Shown one piece after another: positions 1 through 11,660 of a DNA stretch of 64,000 nt. This stretch comes from Carnegiea gigantea (taxonomy: Eukaryota > Streptophyta > Magnoliopsida > Caryophyllales > Cactaceae): the NCBI GenBank assembly GCA_029747015.1, contig JAKOGI010000448.1:1-64000 (forward strand). Reading direction: 5' to 3'. The stretch's first letter is position 1, and each line of letters begins with the position of its first letter. The notes below the pieces were generated by a model. It did no database searches. It was not told where the DNA came from and saw only the letters and a list, made by a program, of their open reading frames with translations. The position numbers were made by a program, and so were the translations under genes.

Positions 1-367
1 AATTCATAAGCTTATAGATCTGAATAATAATTTTTTAGGTTACTTTTTGATATTTTTAATATTTATTTTCTGACTATTATTTGTTGTTATTGATTTTTAA
101 TTAGAATTTCAGTTACTATTCTGTTTTTATTTTTCTAAATTATTTAGGGAATCTTTTTACTGTTTTATTTTCAGAATATGATCTAGAATATTTAGGAGCA
201 TCATTAGGCAGTTTTTCAAATTTTTATTCATTAGATTTTAATTATTTTCAAATTATTAAGATTAGACTTAATAAATTGGATTAGTAAAATCATTTAGGAT
301 TAAGCTATCTTTTACAAAAATCATTCCTCGTGGATCGATCCCTACTTTCCTATGCTATAAAAAGTAT

Positions 368-568
368 TTAATAACTAAAGTAGTAGTTAAATTTGTAACG
401 CTCGACAAGCTTAACATTAAGGGATAGGAAGTTTTTAGCAAACTCATCTTTTAGACTCACATAATATCCGGGTCTATAATTGAACCCTGTTGATCCATTA
501 CATAAGTTTGTTTTTATCCCAGTGATAATTTGATTATTGAACTTGATATGCCTAATATCACAGAGCAA
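368..568 (-). pseudogene. Caulimovirid movement-protein-like segment (30K superfamily, broken)
   Basis: The 66-codon open stretch contains a G-x-K-T-N-L-C-N-G-S-x-x-F-N-x-x-P-G-Y-x-V-S-L-x-D pattern followed by a hydrophobic beta-like stretch. This resembles the core of caulimovirid 30K-type cell-to-cell movement proteins. It lies downstream of the coat-protein segment on the same strand. Only this piece is open and surrounding frames are interrupted, so it is a relic. Identification is by pattern recognition only. Confidence 0.5.
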
Positions 569-1001
569 AGCATAGATATCAATATCTTTACCATAATATT
601 GTAATGGAGTGATTTGAACTTGAACACTTCTACCATGGATATATTTATACTTTAATTTCTAGGTCTCCTTCTATCATCTCACATATATATTTGCTTTTTA
701 ATTGAAAGATGGACTTTTATAAATCATGTCTTTCTGGATTATAGGAAGAACTGTCCTTTGACTTCTTCGTTATCATTGTCTACAACAAACTCTTCTTCTT
801 GAAGATCACCAAGACTAATTTAGCCACTTTCCATCATATGACTTATTTCTTCATAATCACTTACTTCATACTCATTGTCTATTATAATTTCAACAATTCC
901 TTTGTTGTTACTTAGGCCAGGTCTAATGCCTCATCTTCGCTAAGCTCAATATAGTCTACACTACCTAAGGTTTAAATGAGCTTGTTATTCTTCTTATTTT
1001 T

Positions 1002-1496
1002 GCATTCATTAGCATAATATCCTACTTCTCCGCATGCCCTGGATTTGCAATTGTTTTCTCCTGCAGGGTAATAAGCAGCTTTTCTACAAAATCTACGTTT
1101 TTTAGGACTTGATTTGTTATAATATTTTCTTCTATATTTCTCGCCTCTTTGCTTGTTAAAGCTCTTTTTCTTATAGAATTTTCTCAGTCTTCTTTTTTCA
1201 GGTTCTTTTCCCCATTGGTGAGGTGAATCCCAACGAGTTAGAAATTGTTTCTTAATTTTCTTTTACTTTTGGAGATCAAGATATTAATCATTGACCCATT
1301 TTCTTAAATAAGAGATCCTTGAACCCAAGGTATCAATGGCATCTGCACGTTCAAGCCATGCCATGTACTTTTCATTAATTATGAAATTTATCGGATACTT
1401 TAATTTGTCATAGAACATATCAAAATTAGTCTCATTATGCCCAATTTTGTAATAATATTGACTAAATTCAGCAATGTAATTTTTCAGATATCTCAT
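1002..1496 (-). pseudogene. Caulimovirid coat-protein-like segment with zinc knuckle (broken)
   Basis: A 70-codon open stretch at 1284-1496 contains a TLGSRISYLRKW-like segment typical of caulimovirid capsid proteins just upstream of the nucleic-acid-binding knuckle. Further downstream on the same strand, 1002-1049 encodes a CX2CX4(H)X4C-type knuckle, seen as CRACGEVGYYANEC, in which the usual histidine is tyrosine. Stops and frame changes lie between the two parts, so no intact protein is possible. The His-to-Tyr change would weaken zinc binding and is consistent with decay. The similarity is judged by eye; a profile search against caulimovirid coat proteins would settle it. Confidence 0.6.
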
Positions 1497-2767
1497 GTCC
1501 CATAATTCTATATTATTAATCTTTCTCTGTCATTCTCTTGCTTTTTCTTCATAATCCAGTTTTGCACCAATAAAATCAGTTTCAATTTCTTTGCATAGAT
1601 TTTCAAATATAACAGCTGGTGTTTTCATCATTCTTAATGTATTTTAGGAATCATACCTTTTTTAATTAACGAATCATACCAGTCAGCTACAGTGTTAGAA
1701 AAATTATGTTCGATGTAATTTAGAAAATTTGCAACAGTCCAGGTAGTATTGAGGTTTATGATACTATTCATTCCTCTTTCTAATGTTCAAATATTTCTTC
1801 TCTATTACGAGCTCCATCTATATTTAAGATATATCATGTCTGACTTATTGGAATAAGACCAACTTCTTCAAAAGTTGTAATTTTTCTTAGGATGAACCCG
1901 AAGAAAAAATTGATTGTTCGTCCTGCTGGAATGTACCTAAGTCTTAGGAAATGAGTATTTCTCCTAAAAGGCTCGCCGAATTCCTCCGGCTTAGGAATAA
2001 CATTTTTAATCAGATTAGTCTCTATTTCTCCTAAGTGGAGTTCTTCTCCAATTTCATTAATCTCATCTTCAATAGTTATTTTATCATATTTTTTTGTCTA
2101 ATTTTCTTCTAATTTCTTCTAAAGGTAGTACATTAAGACTTCTAGTTTAGTGAGGTTCATCTGCTAATATATTTCTTCTTCCAATAACATATTATTAATT
2201 GCTTCATTATCATCAGATAAAATGTTATATTTATCACTAATTTCGCCCATGATCTTGTTTAATTCTTCTGAGTTTTGTTCTTTCTCAAACATATTATGTA
2301 CTTCATTAAGATTATATTACTTATACTTCATCTCCTCCTTCTTTTTCTGCTTTTTCAGCTGATTTTTCACCTGAATTTTCTCCTACTTCTTTTTGGATTT
2401 TTATTTCATGCAAGAAAAATGGAATCTTATTTTTTCGGTTTTGAAAAGGATATTTATATTGAAAGAAGTACCAATGCTGGAAGTACCTTTCCCGTTATGT
2501 CTTACTTCGTTAACTAGAGAAAGGTGAATTACCGATATTTGCTTTTTAAACTCCTTGACTTCGTTTTTAATTTTAGCTAATTCTGCTTTTAATTCTAAAA
2601 CTATATCCGTGATATAGTTTAATTGAGGTGCTAATGGAGAAAGTCATTCTAGCGAGTGAACAATATGTGAATAATTTGGTCCAGGGCAAGCAGGGATGAT
2701 TTTAGCATTAATCACAGTTAATCTTAGTTAATTATCTTAATTAATCATTAATTATTTTTGATGACGT

Positions 2768-2780
2768 GGCTTTGATACCA
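2768..2780 (-). other. tRNA-Met primer-binding-like site of the caulimovirid
   Basis: The minus strand reads TGGTATCAAAGCC. It differs at one base from the TGGTATCAGAGC complement of plant initiator tRNA-Met that primes minus-strand synthesis in Caulimoviridae. The coding relics all lie downstream of it on the same strand, as expected for the genome start of a pararetrovirus. Copia retrotransposons and TRIMs use the same primer, so the motif alone is not decisive. Confidence 0.55.
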
Positions 2781-2784
2781 ATTG

Positions 2785-3880
2785 AAAGAGGGCATCGAAT
2801 AGCACTTATGAGCAAAAAATCACGTGCACAAATTTTAATTTTTCGAAAGTAAGTTTTTAAGGATTTAGGTTAGATGTGCAAATATAAGAAACTTAGGGTC
2901 CTTGCTACAATTTTAAAAAGATAAGTTTTGGTTGACTTTGGTCCTAAAAATATTTACCCAAAGCTGGAGGGACTAGAAAATATTTATCAAAAAATGTGGG
3001 TCTGAAAAATTATTTGTCCTAATCTCGATGGTCCAAAAGATAATTTTTTCCTTAATATGCATGCTTGGATAAACTCATATGCTTCTTTGTCTATGAGAAT
3101 TCATATCCTCTTTGTGTGTTCCTGAATAACTATTTTTAGGAAGGACAAATGTAATTTATCCTGGATTGTTGCACTTTTATATGTCTTATAATGCCATGCG
3201 TTTGTCTTAAAATCAATGTATGAAGGGGAAGATAAATAATTTGAATTGTGTGTATCTTTTCAAATCCTCTACATTCGTGTTATCCCATGCCCCCAAGATT
3301 GATATTATACGCTTAGATTATCTTTGCAAGGAGGAAAATATTTCAATGGTATATAAATTGCGTTATAATGATATTGACATAAATTAAGTGGGAGATATAA
3401 TCGTCAACGGTACTTATTCCTTGCTTCTATCCTTGATTTGTATGTTCTAGTTATTGCATTGAAGGGCGGAGAAAATAGTTTGATTATATATGATAAAGTA
3501 TCACATGGTTCAATCATTTATTAAAAGGGGAGATGTAAAGAGTTTTGAAATATTGACATTCTAATATATTAATGTCCCCAAAGAATTACTGACATATAAC
3601 TCCGTTTTCATATTTATGAGTGTTATATTAATGGGAAGCCATGCTATCAATCTATAATGACATTCTACAACACTTTTAATATTGATGACAAAGGGAAGAA
3701 GTATTATACAAGGATCAAGGTATGTATCTCCATGTTCTTCCATACTAGCATTAATTATTTTGACCTTCTCCTTCTGATACGTTTTTGATGAAATACAAAA
3801 AGGGTTGAAAGATGAATTGGTAAGTCCAGGTAAGCTCATGGTAATCATTTTAATTCTGCAAGTTAGATTTTGTTTTTCAT
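2785..3880. other. Stretch without a supportable gene
   Basis: AT-rich sequence between the pararetrovirus relic and the Copia-like LTR. The part nearest 2800 could be viral intergenic sequence. The part near 3880 is internal sequence just before the polypurine tract of the retroelement at 3884. Only short stop-bounded frames are seen. Confidence 0.4.
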
Positions 3881-3883
3881 TAA

Positions 3884-4970
3884 AAAGGGGGAGATTGTTG
3901 AGTTACTCCTAAATTTAGAAGAGGTTGAATAATATTTTGATGAAGGACAAAAAGGATTGAATTAATTATGAACTTAATGAATCCAAGTAATATAATAATT
4001 TTTAAATGTTAACATAATATTGATATGAGTTCCATGTGATAATGTAATATTAATCGAAATATTATTTGATATCAAAGGATTTTATTTGATTGGAAGATTT
4101 GCTCTAGAGTATTCAAATTCAAAATTAAATCTTGAGAATCATGTAAGGATGATATCATCTTGCTTCAATACTTGCCATGACAAAATGATATGATTTGATC
4201 TTGCCAATTCTAATTAGATAAATTAGAATTCTGCTTATGGATATTATTGTATAAGAATGATTATATTGATTTGCAAAACAACATCAATATTGGAAGAATG
4301 ATGACATCCTAATGAAGAATCAAAATCTCTTGTTATTTCATTTGATTCTAAATGGATACTAGCTTCATCAATATTACAACAGCAAGAAAAGATTTTATGC
4401 GACATCATATCAACATCTACCATGGGCAAAGATTGCAAGAAAATCAAACCAGAATCTGCTGACCTGATTTCAAGGGTCTGAAATATAATTTCAAGATATT
4501 CTGGGCATAATCTCCTTCCTTGGCTGATTGAGATCACGTTTGCTAAAGCCTATAAATAGAGGGCATGAGAGCAAAAGCAAGAATCCAAGCAAGTTAAAAA
4601 AGCATTGAGTCTTACACTGCAATATTGCTCTAAATATTGTATTGAGATCAAAAATTGTAAGTGTGAGAAATTATTCTTTATTAAGGAGTGAACTTAGGAG
4701 TTGTGAGGTTAACTCGCCCAAACTTAAATCAAGAAGTTAGTTTAAGAGTTTGGGATCTCTACAGTGGGGAAGCTCTGAGAGATTGTGAGAGTTTATCTTA
4801 ATAAGAGACGTAGAGTGTTGAATCCTAGAGTTGGATAACTCTAGGCGGGGACCTAAGCTTGATTGAGATCCAACCTCATTAAAATATCATTGTGCATTGT
4901 CTCGATTTAATTTTTGTTTTTGCTTTCAATTGTTAAATTTAAGTTTTTTGCACTCACCCTATTCACCCCC
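3884..4970 (+). mobile_element. 3' LTR (with polypurine tract) of a truncated Copia-like retrotransposon
   Basis: A polypurine tract (AAAAAGGGGGAGAT, 3883-3895) is followed directly by TGTTGAG at 3896, the usual junction of plant Copia elements. The next roughly 1.07 kb is non-coding. It has a TATA-like TATAAATAGAGG near 4551 followed by repeated GAGAG/TGAGAG leader-like sequence, and it ends near a CACCC...CACCCCC tract around 4955-4975. The exact right border is not certain because no 5' LTR is present for comparison. The internal region to the left has no recognisable gag or pol, so the element is truncated or very decayed. Confidence 0.55.
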
Positions 4971-4979
4971 TCTAGAGTG

Positions 4980-5595
4980 ATATGAGTCTCCGCTTTGTTT
5001 ATTGAGTTATACAAGATAGTTCATTGTCAGTTTGGGTATGTTCATTATGTTGCCTGATATTGTTCACTCACAAAGTAAAACACGGAAGAAGACAGTGGGT
5101 GAAAGAAGAAGAAACAAGCCACTGAAATAAGATACAGTGATGCTCAAATGAAGTTTTTTTTGGGCTTCATTTGGTTCACTATTAAATTTGAGTTTGTTCA
5201 TTATATTACTAAGCATTGTGCATTTGTTCCCTATCAAATAGCACCCAGGGAGAAGACGCAGGGCAATTAATAGAGGAGGAAGCTCAGAGATGTGGCAAAA
5301 CATGGAAGAAAAAGCAGCAAGACACAACTGAGAGAGAAGTAGAGTAGTTAGAACTCTACATCGTCGACTTCCGATTCCCAGAAACCGTGTTATTCACTAC
5401 TGAATGCAAATTATAGAGGAAGAAGTCACCATGGCCACTTACGCATTAGTAGATTCGTCCACAGTTTATATTATCCACAGTTTATACACCACTGTTGTCC
5501 ATTTTGCACAAGATTATAAGGAAAAAATTGAGTATGACTGCTATTCAATTCGTGATTTTGTGCCAAACATGTTGAAAGTGCGGTTTGTGAGCATG
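4980..5595. other. Stretch without a supportable gene
   Basis: Short frames only, no family recognised. It is the sequence between the Copia-like LTR and the next inserted element. Confidence 0.4.
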
Positions 5596-6779
5596 ATTTT
5601 TGTAACGCCCCTAACCCTATGGCTAAGAGTGTTGACGTTTTTCTTTAAATCCTGAAATGAAACGGACAGAATTTCCCCTGAAAATTGACCGTTTCCCAGA
5701 CTTAAAGCCCTACAATAATTTCCCTGCATTGAAGAACAGTAATAAAGGGCTTAACTATAACTTAACGGCTACCAGCCAGAGTTTACAGCTCCACAGGCCA
5801 CCCGCCCGGAGCACCACAACCAGCGCAATTCAATGCTTAAACAATGAACAAGAAAAAGTACAGCCCTAGGCAACTTAGATGGTGGCTCACACGGCCTTAC
5901 AGAGCGACTCTAAATGAAATGCAATATAGGCACACAATAGCTGAAATTACACATCGTTACATCATAATACATTTTTACAGTTCACATCCAAGCTCATAAC
6001 TTTACTCTTAAGACAGCAACGACTCCATCTCAGCTACTTGGACCGACTTTTACCTGTTATTTCATAAACCTGGGAAGGGAACAATAATAAATGGGAATGA
6101 GCAATCATCGCTCAATGGATAACCCCCTTTTCCTAAACAATACTTAAATGCAATAATAACTTACGACAACTGTTTGTAATTCCTTCTCTTTGAAGAATTC
6201 ACCGATTGTACAGTATGCTTCAATCACAATGCAAGCCTTTGCACCATCCGCTTGAACTTAAAAGTAACTATACTTAATAAACTTACCATGAGACTTACAT
6301 ATGAACGCATAAACGCAATGAAAATAGAGGGGGGTCTAACCCGGAAATACCACTTGTTGGGATATCTGTTACGAAAATCACTAAAATCTTATATACATTG
6401 CTCAGTACATTAATAAGGCTTATTTCGTACATGTAATTTATGTCGTACATAGTCATTAAACGTCATTGAAGATGTTGTCAAGCAATAAACTATATGAATG
6501 TAATAATAATATTAAAACCATCATCATGCTCAATGCGATGAAGTTACTACACCAAGGATTTCACTACACTACACAGTGACAGGTCATATACAGGAGTAAT
6601 TCCCTTGCTAAAACATGAAACAATAACCATACGGCGAAACAAATACTATGTCATGTGATTAGTAGAATCTCTACATGCTTATTAGCGGAACTGTAGGATA
6701 TATAAGCTTTAAATTCTCTACCTGTTGGTAGAAATACAGAACTGTACCACCACTACAAAAACGTAGTTCAACTCCGACG

Positions 6780-7075
6780 GACAAAGCGACGCGTCAGACA
6801 GCGTCGGAAAAATTGCAGACAAACCGACGGAATTTCAGACGAACTCCGATGGAAAATTAAATTTCCGACGGATTTTCCGACGGAAGAATATTCCGTCGGA
6901 AATTCCGACGGAAATTCCGACGGAATTCCGTCGGAATTCCAGAATTCCGACGGAATTTCCGACGGAGTTCCGTCGGAAATTCAAATTCCGACGGGAATTC
7001 CGTCGGGGCAGAGTTCCGACGGAATTTCCGACGGAATTCCGTCGGAATCCGTCGGTAATTCCGTCGGAATTCCGC
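6780..7075. repeat. Left CACTA subterminal repeat array
   Basis: Dense copies of the roughly 10-12 bp motif TTCCGACGGAAT and its variants in direct and inverted orientation. These are the known binding-site type for TNPA-like proteins. The array mirrors that at 10345-10605. Confidence 0.85.
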
Positions 7076-8061
7076 GCGGATCTCGACCCCGTTTGCCCGG
7101 CTTTAAATTGGGGGGAGGGGTGAGATTTCGAGCGGTTTTTGGAGAAATAGAGAGAGAAAGTGTTCGAAAAAGGAGAGAGGGAGAAGGAGGAAGAGAGAGA
7201 AAGTGAGATTTCAAGATTTTGATCATCGAAAAATTTAACGGTAAGTGATATTTTTGCTTAATTTATTGTTTGAAATTGAAATTGTTAAGTTAATTGATAT
7301 TTTTTACGGTCTTTGTTTTTCACGTTTTGTCGCCGCCAGTGCCACCGCTAGTGTCGTCACCGTCTGTAATCAGATTGATTTTTCGGGTGTGCGAAGGTTA
7401 GTAGAATTGTTCCACTTTCAAGTTGTGTTAATTTGATATGTGATGTTCATTTTTCGGGTATATGAAAATTAGCAGAAACATGTTTGTTTTGTTTGAATAA
7501 TTATTTTTTCCGTTGAATATAAATTTGAATAACGTTAGTTTTTCATTTAATTTATTAAATATGTATGTTAGAATAAGTGGAGTAAAGCATGTTAAGTATG
7601 TAGATCTGTAATAATTATTTGGTTATTTGAAAATGTTAAATATGTTAAGCATATATATTATGTTTTATTAAAATGAATAATTTAAATGAAACAAGTTTGT
7701 TTATAATCAATATTAAATATGTTAGGCATGAATGTTTTTGGAGGTATGATTTAATTTTTTATAATTTGTTTAGTTTGAATAATTTATTTTTCTCATTGAA
7801 TATAAATTTATATAACGTTAGTTTTTTTAGAATAAGTGAAGTAAAACGTGTTCAGTATGTAGATCTATAATAATTATTTGGTTATTTGAAAATGTTAAAT
7901 ATGTTAAGCATGTATATTATGTTTGATTAAAGTGAACAATTTAAATAAAACAAGTTTGTTTATTATCAAATGTTAAATATGTTAGGCATGAATGTAATTT
8001 TTTCACTGACAATACTATAAATATTGGTGCGGTTGTATTTTTTTTTGTTCTTATTTGTTAG

Positions 8062-9940
8062 ATGTCTGGACTCAATGGTGGACGTGGTCGTGGTCGAACG
8101 GTCAGGAATGATGCGGGTAGAGGAGCACCACAACCGACTCCACAGTATGATCCTGCTCAAAACTATGAAACAAACACTTTCAGTGGAATGTTTGGAGGTT
8201 TTCTTGATCCAACTCAACCATTCGGAAATTATTACGGTAGTATGAATGAGCAACTCCATATGCAACCACCTTTTTTCGGTGCGGGTACGCAGACACCAAT
8301 CCAACCCAATATTCCATACATGGGTGGTACTTCAGCTACTCCATTACTTTATCAACAGTTTGGCACTGTTAGTCCACATTTCAACGGTAATTAGATGATG
8401 GGGCAACCTATAATGCCAAGCCACTCAGTGCACAACGAAGCAGTCCAAAATGAAGGGGTAGGAAGAGATAGACACAGTCCTGCACCTGATAGTGAAACTG
8501 CAAGCACCATTAATAAAATATATTTACAACCCGATGGTGACACGTTAGTTCATTACAAACTTTGTAACTTCTTCACTAATCATATTTTTTTCATGCCTAC
8601 AGTAATTACTTTTAACAAATTCTTTTTTTGTTGTTAGTTTTGTTCCATATCAGGGTGTAATTCAGAAAATTGTGGAAAGTTTTGCAGGTAAGTACCCACG
8701 TGCTTGGACCACATGGGGAGAAGTTCCACAATCTCATAGAGATATATGGTTCAATGAATTCAAGGTTAATTTTCTGTACAACGAATTTCAAAGTTGGCAT
8801 TTGATTGTTTGAGATGTTCAATTACTAATATACTTCAACTTTGACACAGAAACACTACTACTGGCATCCAGACAATGAAACTCAGATACGGCGTAACTTT
8901 GAGTACAGAGGGGCAGCTCGACTTAGGGACATTCTTGGATATGCCAGAAAGTACAACAAAAAGCCGAAGTGGTTACCACCTAGTGTTTGGAATGAGATGC
9001 TTTTACATTGGACTGAGGATGACAAGTTTAACAAATTGAGCCAACAAAATAAAAAGAATCGATTGAGTGATGCTGAAGGTTTTGGTCCTTCGTTACATAC
9101 ATGTGGCTCAATTCCGATTAGTGAAAGGAAAAGACGCCTGGTAAGGATTGTTTGTTTATTAAAAAGCGTATTTCTTATTATAACTGGTAAGGATTGTTTG
9201 TTTATTAAAAAGCGTATTTCTTATATATAATGTATGGTATGAGTTAGGGTTCTCGTCCTTGTTTTATATTTAATAGCTGGTTACTTTTTTTTTCTCTTTA
9301 GGCCAAAACATTATGTAGGGAACCCACATGTGAGGAATTGTTTAAGGACACCCACTGCAAGGTGAAAGACAAAACGTTTGTGGATAAAAAATCTGCAAAA
9401 AAATTTGTAAGCTCAATTTGGCACATTTTATTCAGAGATGAAACATATGTTACAATTGTAGGTTTAGTATGACACTTATTCATTTGTGAAAATTTTCAGG
9501 AAGACTATCACAACAAATGGCAGGAGTACTCTCAAGCTGCAACTCAAGGGAGCTCCCAACTGTCACCTATGACCCAAGAAGAGTTTTGGATTAAAGAAAA
9601 TTTGGACAAGAAAGGCCGTGTATACGGTTTTGGTACGGAGGGGATGAAGTTGAAGAAATCAGCTACCATCGCAGCTGCACGTCACTCATCAGCAGAGCAT
9701 TTTGATCCAAGAGAGCAAGCGCAACTCCTCAGTGAGAGCATAGCGAAGCAAGCAGAGGTTATAACTCAACTAACCAAGAAACAAGGGAAGACAGAGCGCA
9801 TGCTGAAAAAAGTTTTCAGATTTTTAAAAGGTCAAAGTGCAGGTTCTTCCAGCCACATCGACTTGAACGCTGATGATGATGAAGAGGACTCTCAAAATGA
9901 CAATGATGATGATCCCACAAATTTATCTAACTCTGATTAG
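8062..9940 (+). pseudogene. CACTA-encoded Transposase_24 (TNPA/Ptta-like) gene with a premature TAG
   Basis: Apparent exons are 8062-8543, 8638-8764, 8850-9140, 9302-9405 and 9500-9940, joined by GT-AG introns that keep the frame. The N-terminus is Gly/Arg/Pro-rich. The middle holds the Transposase_24 (PF03004) core (KHYYWHPDNETQIRRNFEYR near 8850, then a Trp/Pro-rich part and a W-x-E-Y segment). The C-terminus has a predicted coiled coil and an acidic tail (about 9845-9935). Proteins of this family bind CACTA subterminal repeats. An in-frame TAG at 8392-8394 splits exon 1. Either the copy is disabled or an unrecognised small intron removes the stop. All other splice junctions look usable, so decay is recent. 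Confidence 0.7.
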
Positions 9941-9989
9941 CTGATATGATATTCGTGTAATTTATGTAATCTGCGTGTACATCTAAAAC

Positions 9990-10165
9990 AACGTATATGT
10001 TGTACTTATATATGTTGTACTTAATATTTATATATGTTGTACTTATATATGTTGTACTTAATATTTATATATGTTGTACTTATATGTTGTACTTAATATT
10101 TATATATCTTGATATTTATATATGTTGTACTTAATATTTAATTTATGTTGTACTTAATATTTAAT
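9990..10165. repeat. AT-rich tandem repeat downstream of the CACTA gene
   Basis: Repeats of ATATATGTTGTACTTAATATTT-like units with spacings of roughly 20-45 bp, directly after the transposase-like gene. This is non-coding and probably 3' untranslated sequence. Confidence 0.7.
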
Positions 10166-10344
10166 TAAGCACATTTTATTGGCAGATTTGAAACTTATTA
10201 TTAATTGTTTTTTATTTTGAGAACTTTTGAAATTTAGAAACAAACTTTTCGGAAAACAAAATTTTTTTTTTTGAAATTATCCGAAATTCTGTCGAAATTT
10301 CGGATAATTTCAAAAAAAATTCGGATTATTTTAAAAAATTTTTT

Positions 10345-10605
10345 TAGGAAATTCCGACGGAATATTCCGTCGGAAATTCCGTCGGAAATTCCTGCCACTG
10401 TTTTCTGCAGTTTCTGCTTGACAGTATCCGACGGAATTTCCGACGGGTTTTTCCGTCGGAAATTCCGTCGGATTCCGTCGGAGTCCGTCGGAATAAAAAC
10501 TGCGACGAGCTGAATCCCGACGACCCTTTCCGCGTCGGTGTTTCCATCGGAAACACAATTTTCCGTCGGAAATTTGACCTTTTTCCGTCGAATTTTCCGT
10601 CGCAG
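10345..10605. repeat. Right CACTA subterminal repeat array
   Basis: The same TTCCGACGGAAT-type motifs as at the left end, in both orientations, ending about 20 bp before the TTTTTGTAGTG terminus. Confidence 0.85.
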
Positions 10606-10689
10606 ATTAGATATATTTTTGTAGTGCACAATCGATGAACTATAAAACATTTGATAGGACTATACGTATGAAACGTTGAACTTTGAATC

Positions 10690-11660
10690 ATCCATGCACT
10701 GGAGGGACTATGAACTTTGAACTCTGAGCTTTGGAACTTCTGCCTATTGGCAGAGCTATGAACTTTGGATTTTGAAACTTCTGCCTATTGGCATAACTCT
10801 GAGCTTTGAATGGAATAACTATGAACTTTGAATGGCATAACTATAAACTTTGAACTTTGAAACTCCTGCCTATTGGCAGACCTGTGAAACACTGAACCCG
10901 GAGGTCTCTGCCTACTGACGGAGCAATGAACACTGAACTCTGAAACGTTAAGTTCGAAGTTCTATGTAACCTTTAAAAAGGAGAAAGTGGACTGGTTACG
11001 CTAAGAATTCGATGGATGCAATGGAACCATGCTCATTATTCAATGAAAACAGGCGACCGATGAAACATTTAGGAATACTTAGAAGCCAGATAAATAAACG
11101 TTCATAACTATATCATTCCTATGCAAGCATTATAAACGATGAAAACATGTAATTGATGAACTATATATATAATCGATAAACTTTATATGGTCGATAGCTT
11201 TATATAATCAATGAACTCTATATGATTCATAAACGAATAAATCAATAACCTTAGAAAATCAATAAACCACATATAAATCGATAAACTTTATTTACTCAAT
11301 GAACTTTCTATATTTGATAAGGGTATATCATCAGTAAGCTTGCTATGATTGATAATTTTTATGTAATCAATAAGCTGTATATAAAATTGCTAAACTTCCT
11401 ATGATCGATAGTCTATATCTAATCACTAAACTTTATATAATCGATAAATCGCTAAACTCCATATAAATCAATAAATCACTAAACTTCACATAATCAATGA
11501 ATCGCTCAACTTCATAAATCGATGAATCGATAAACTCATATACATCGATAAATCGCTAAACTTCTTATAAACCGATAAATCACTAAACTTCATTTAAATC
11601 GATAAATGTTATATAATCGAATTCATTTTCAATAATCGATAAACTATATATAATTGATAA
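10690..11660. repeat. Degenerate tandem repeats inside the TGTAACGCCC element
   Basis: Two zones. At 10690-10930, units contain TGAACTTTGAA and CTGCCTATTGGCAGA. At 11160-11660, ATCGATAAACTTTATATAATC-like units recur. A related array (GAATTTCTGCCTTTTGGCAG) occurs in the sister element at 21305-21545, which helps to link the two. Confidence 0.65.

Larger units (their letters stand above)
1..2780 (-). mobile_element. Decayed endogenous caulimovirid (pararetrovirus) fragment, coat protein then movement protein
   Basis: Reading from 2780 down to the left window edge, the minus strand shows a primer site matching initiator tRNA-Met, a charged and probably coiled-coil stretch, a caulimovirid coat-protein-like segment with a zinc knuckle, an acidic stretch, and then a movement-protein-like segment. 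All reading frames are short and full of stops, so the copy is dead. Coat protein before movement protein in one transcript is the order known for cavemoviruses and solendoviruses; badnaviruses and caulimoviruses have movement protein first. The protease, reverse transcriptase and RNase H region would lie further left, outside the window. No LTR-like direct repeats are seen, which fits a pararetrovirus better than a retrotransposon. The genus assignment is inference from gene order; the family assignment is firmer. Confidence 0.65.
6751..10626 (+). mobile_element. CACTA (En/Spm-type) DNA transposon, complete ends, nested
   Basis: The left end reads CACTACAAAAACG at 6751 and the right end reads ATTTTTGTAGTG up to 10626. 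The 3-bp target duplication CAC is identical on both sides (6748-6750, 10627-10629), as known for CACTA elements. Both subterminal regions (6780-7075 and 10345-10605) are packed with TTCCGACGGAAT-type motifs in both orientations, the usual transposase-binding arrays. At 3,876 bp it is too short for a full autonomous element. It carries one Transposase_24-type gene (8062-9940) and no TNPD/Transposase_21 gene, so it should depend on another copy for movement. It sits inside the TGTAACGCCC element and is therefore younger. Confidence 0.9.

Noticed and set aside
2275..2517. Plus-strand Leu/Phe-rich frame
   Set aside because: It lies opposite the charged part of the pararetrovirus relic and is a strand shadow.
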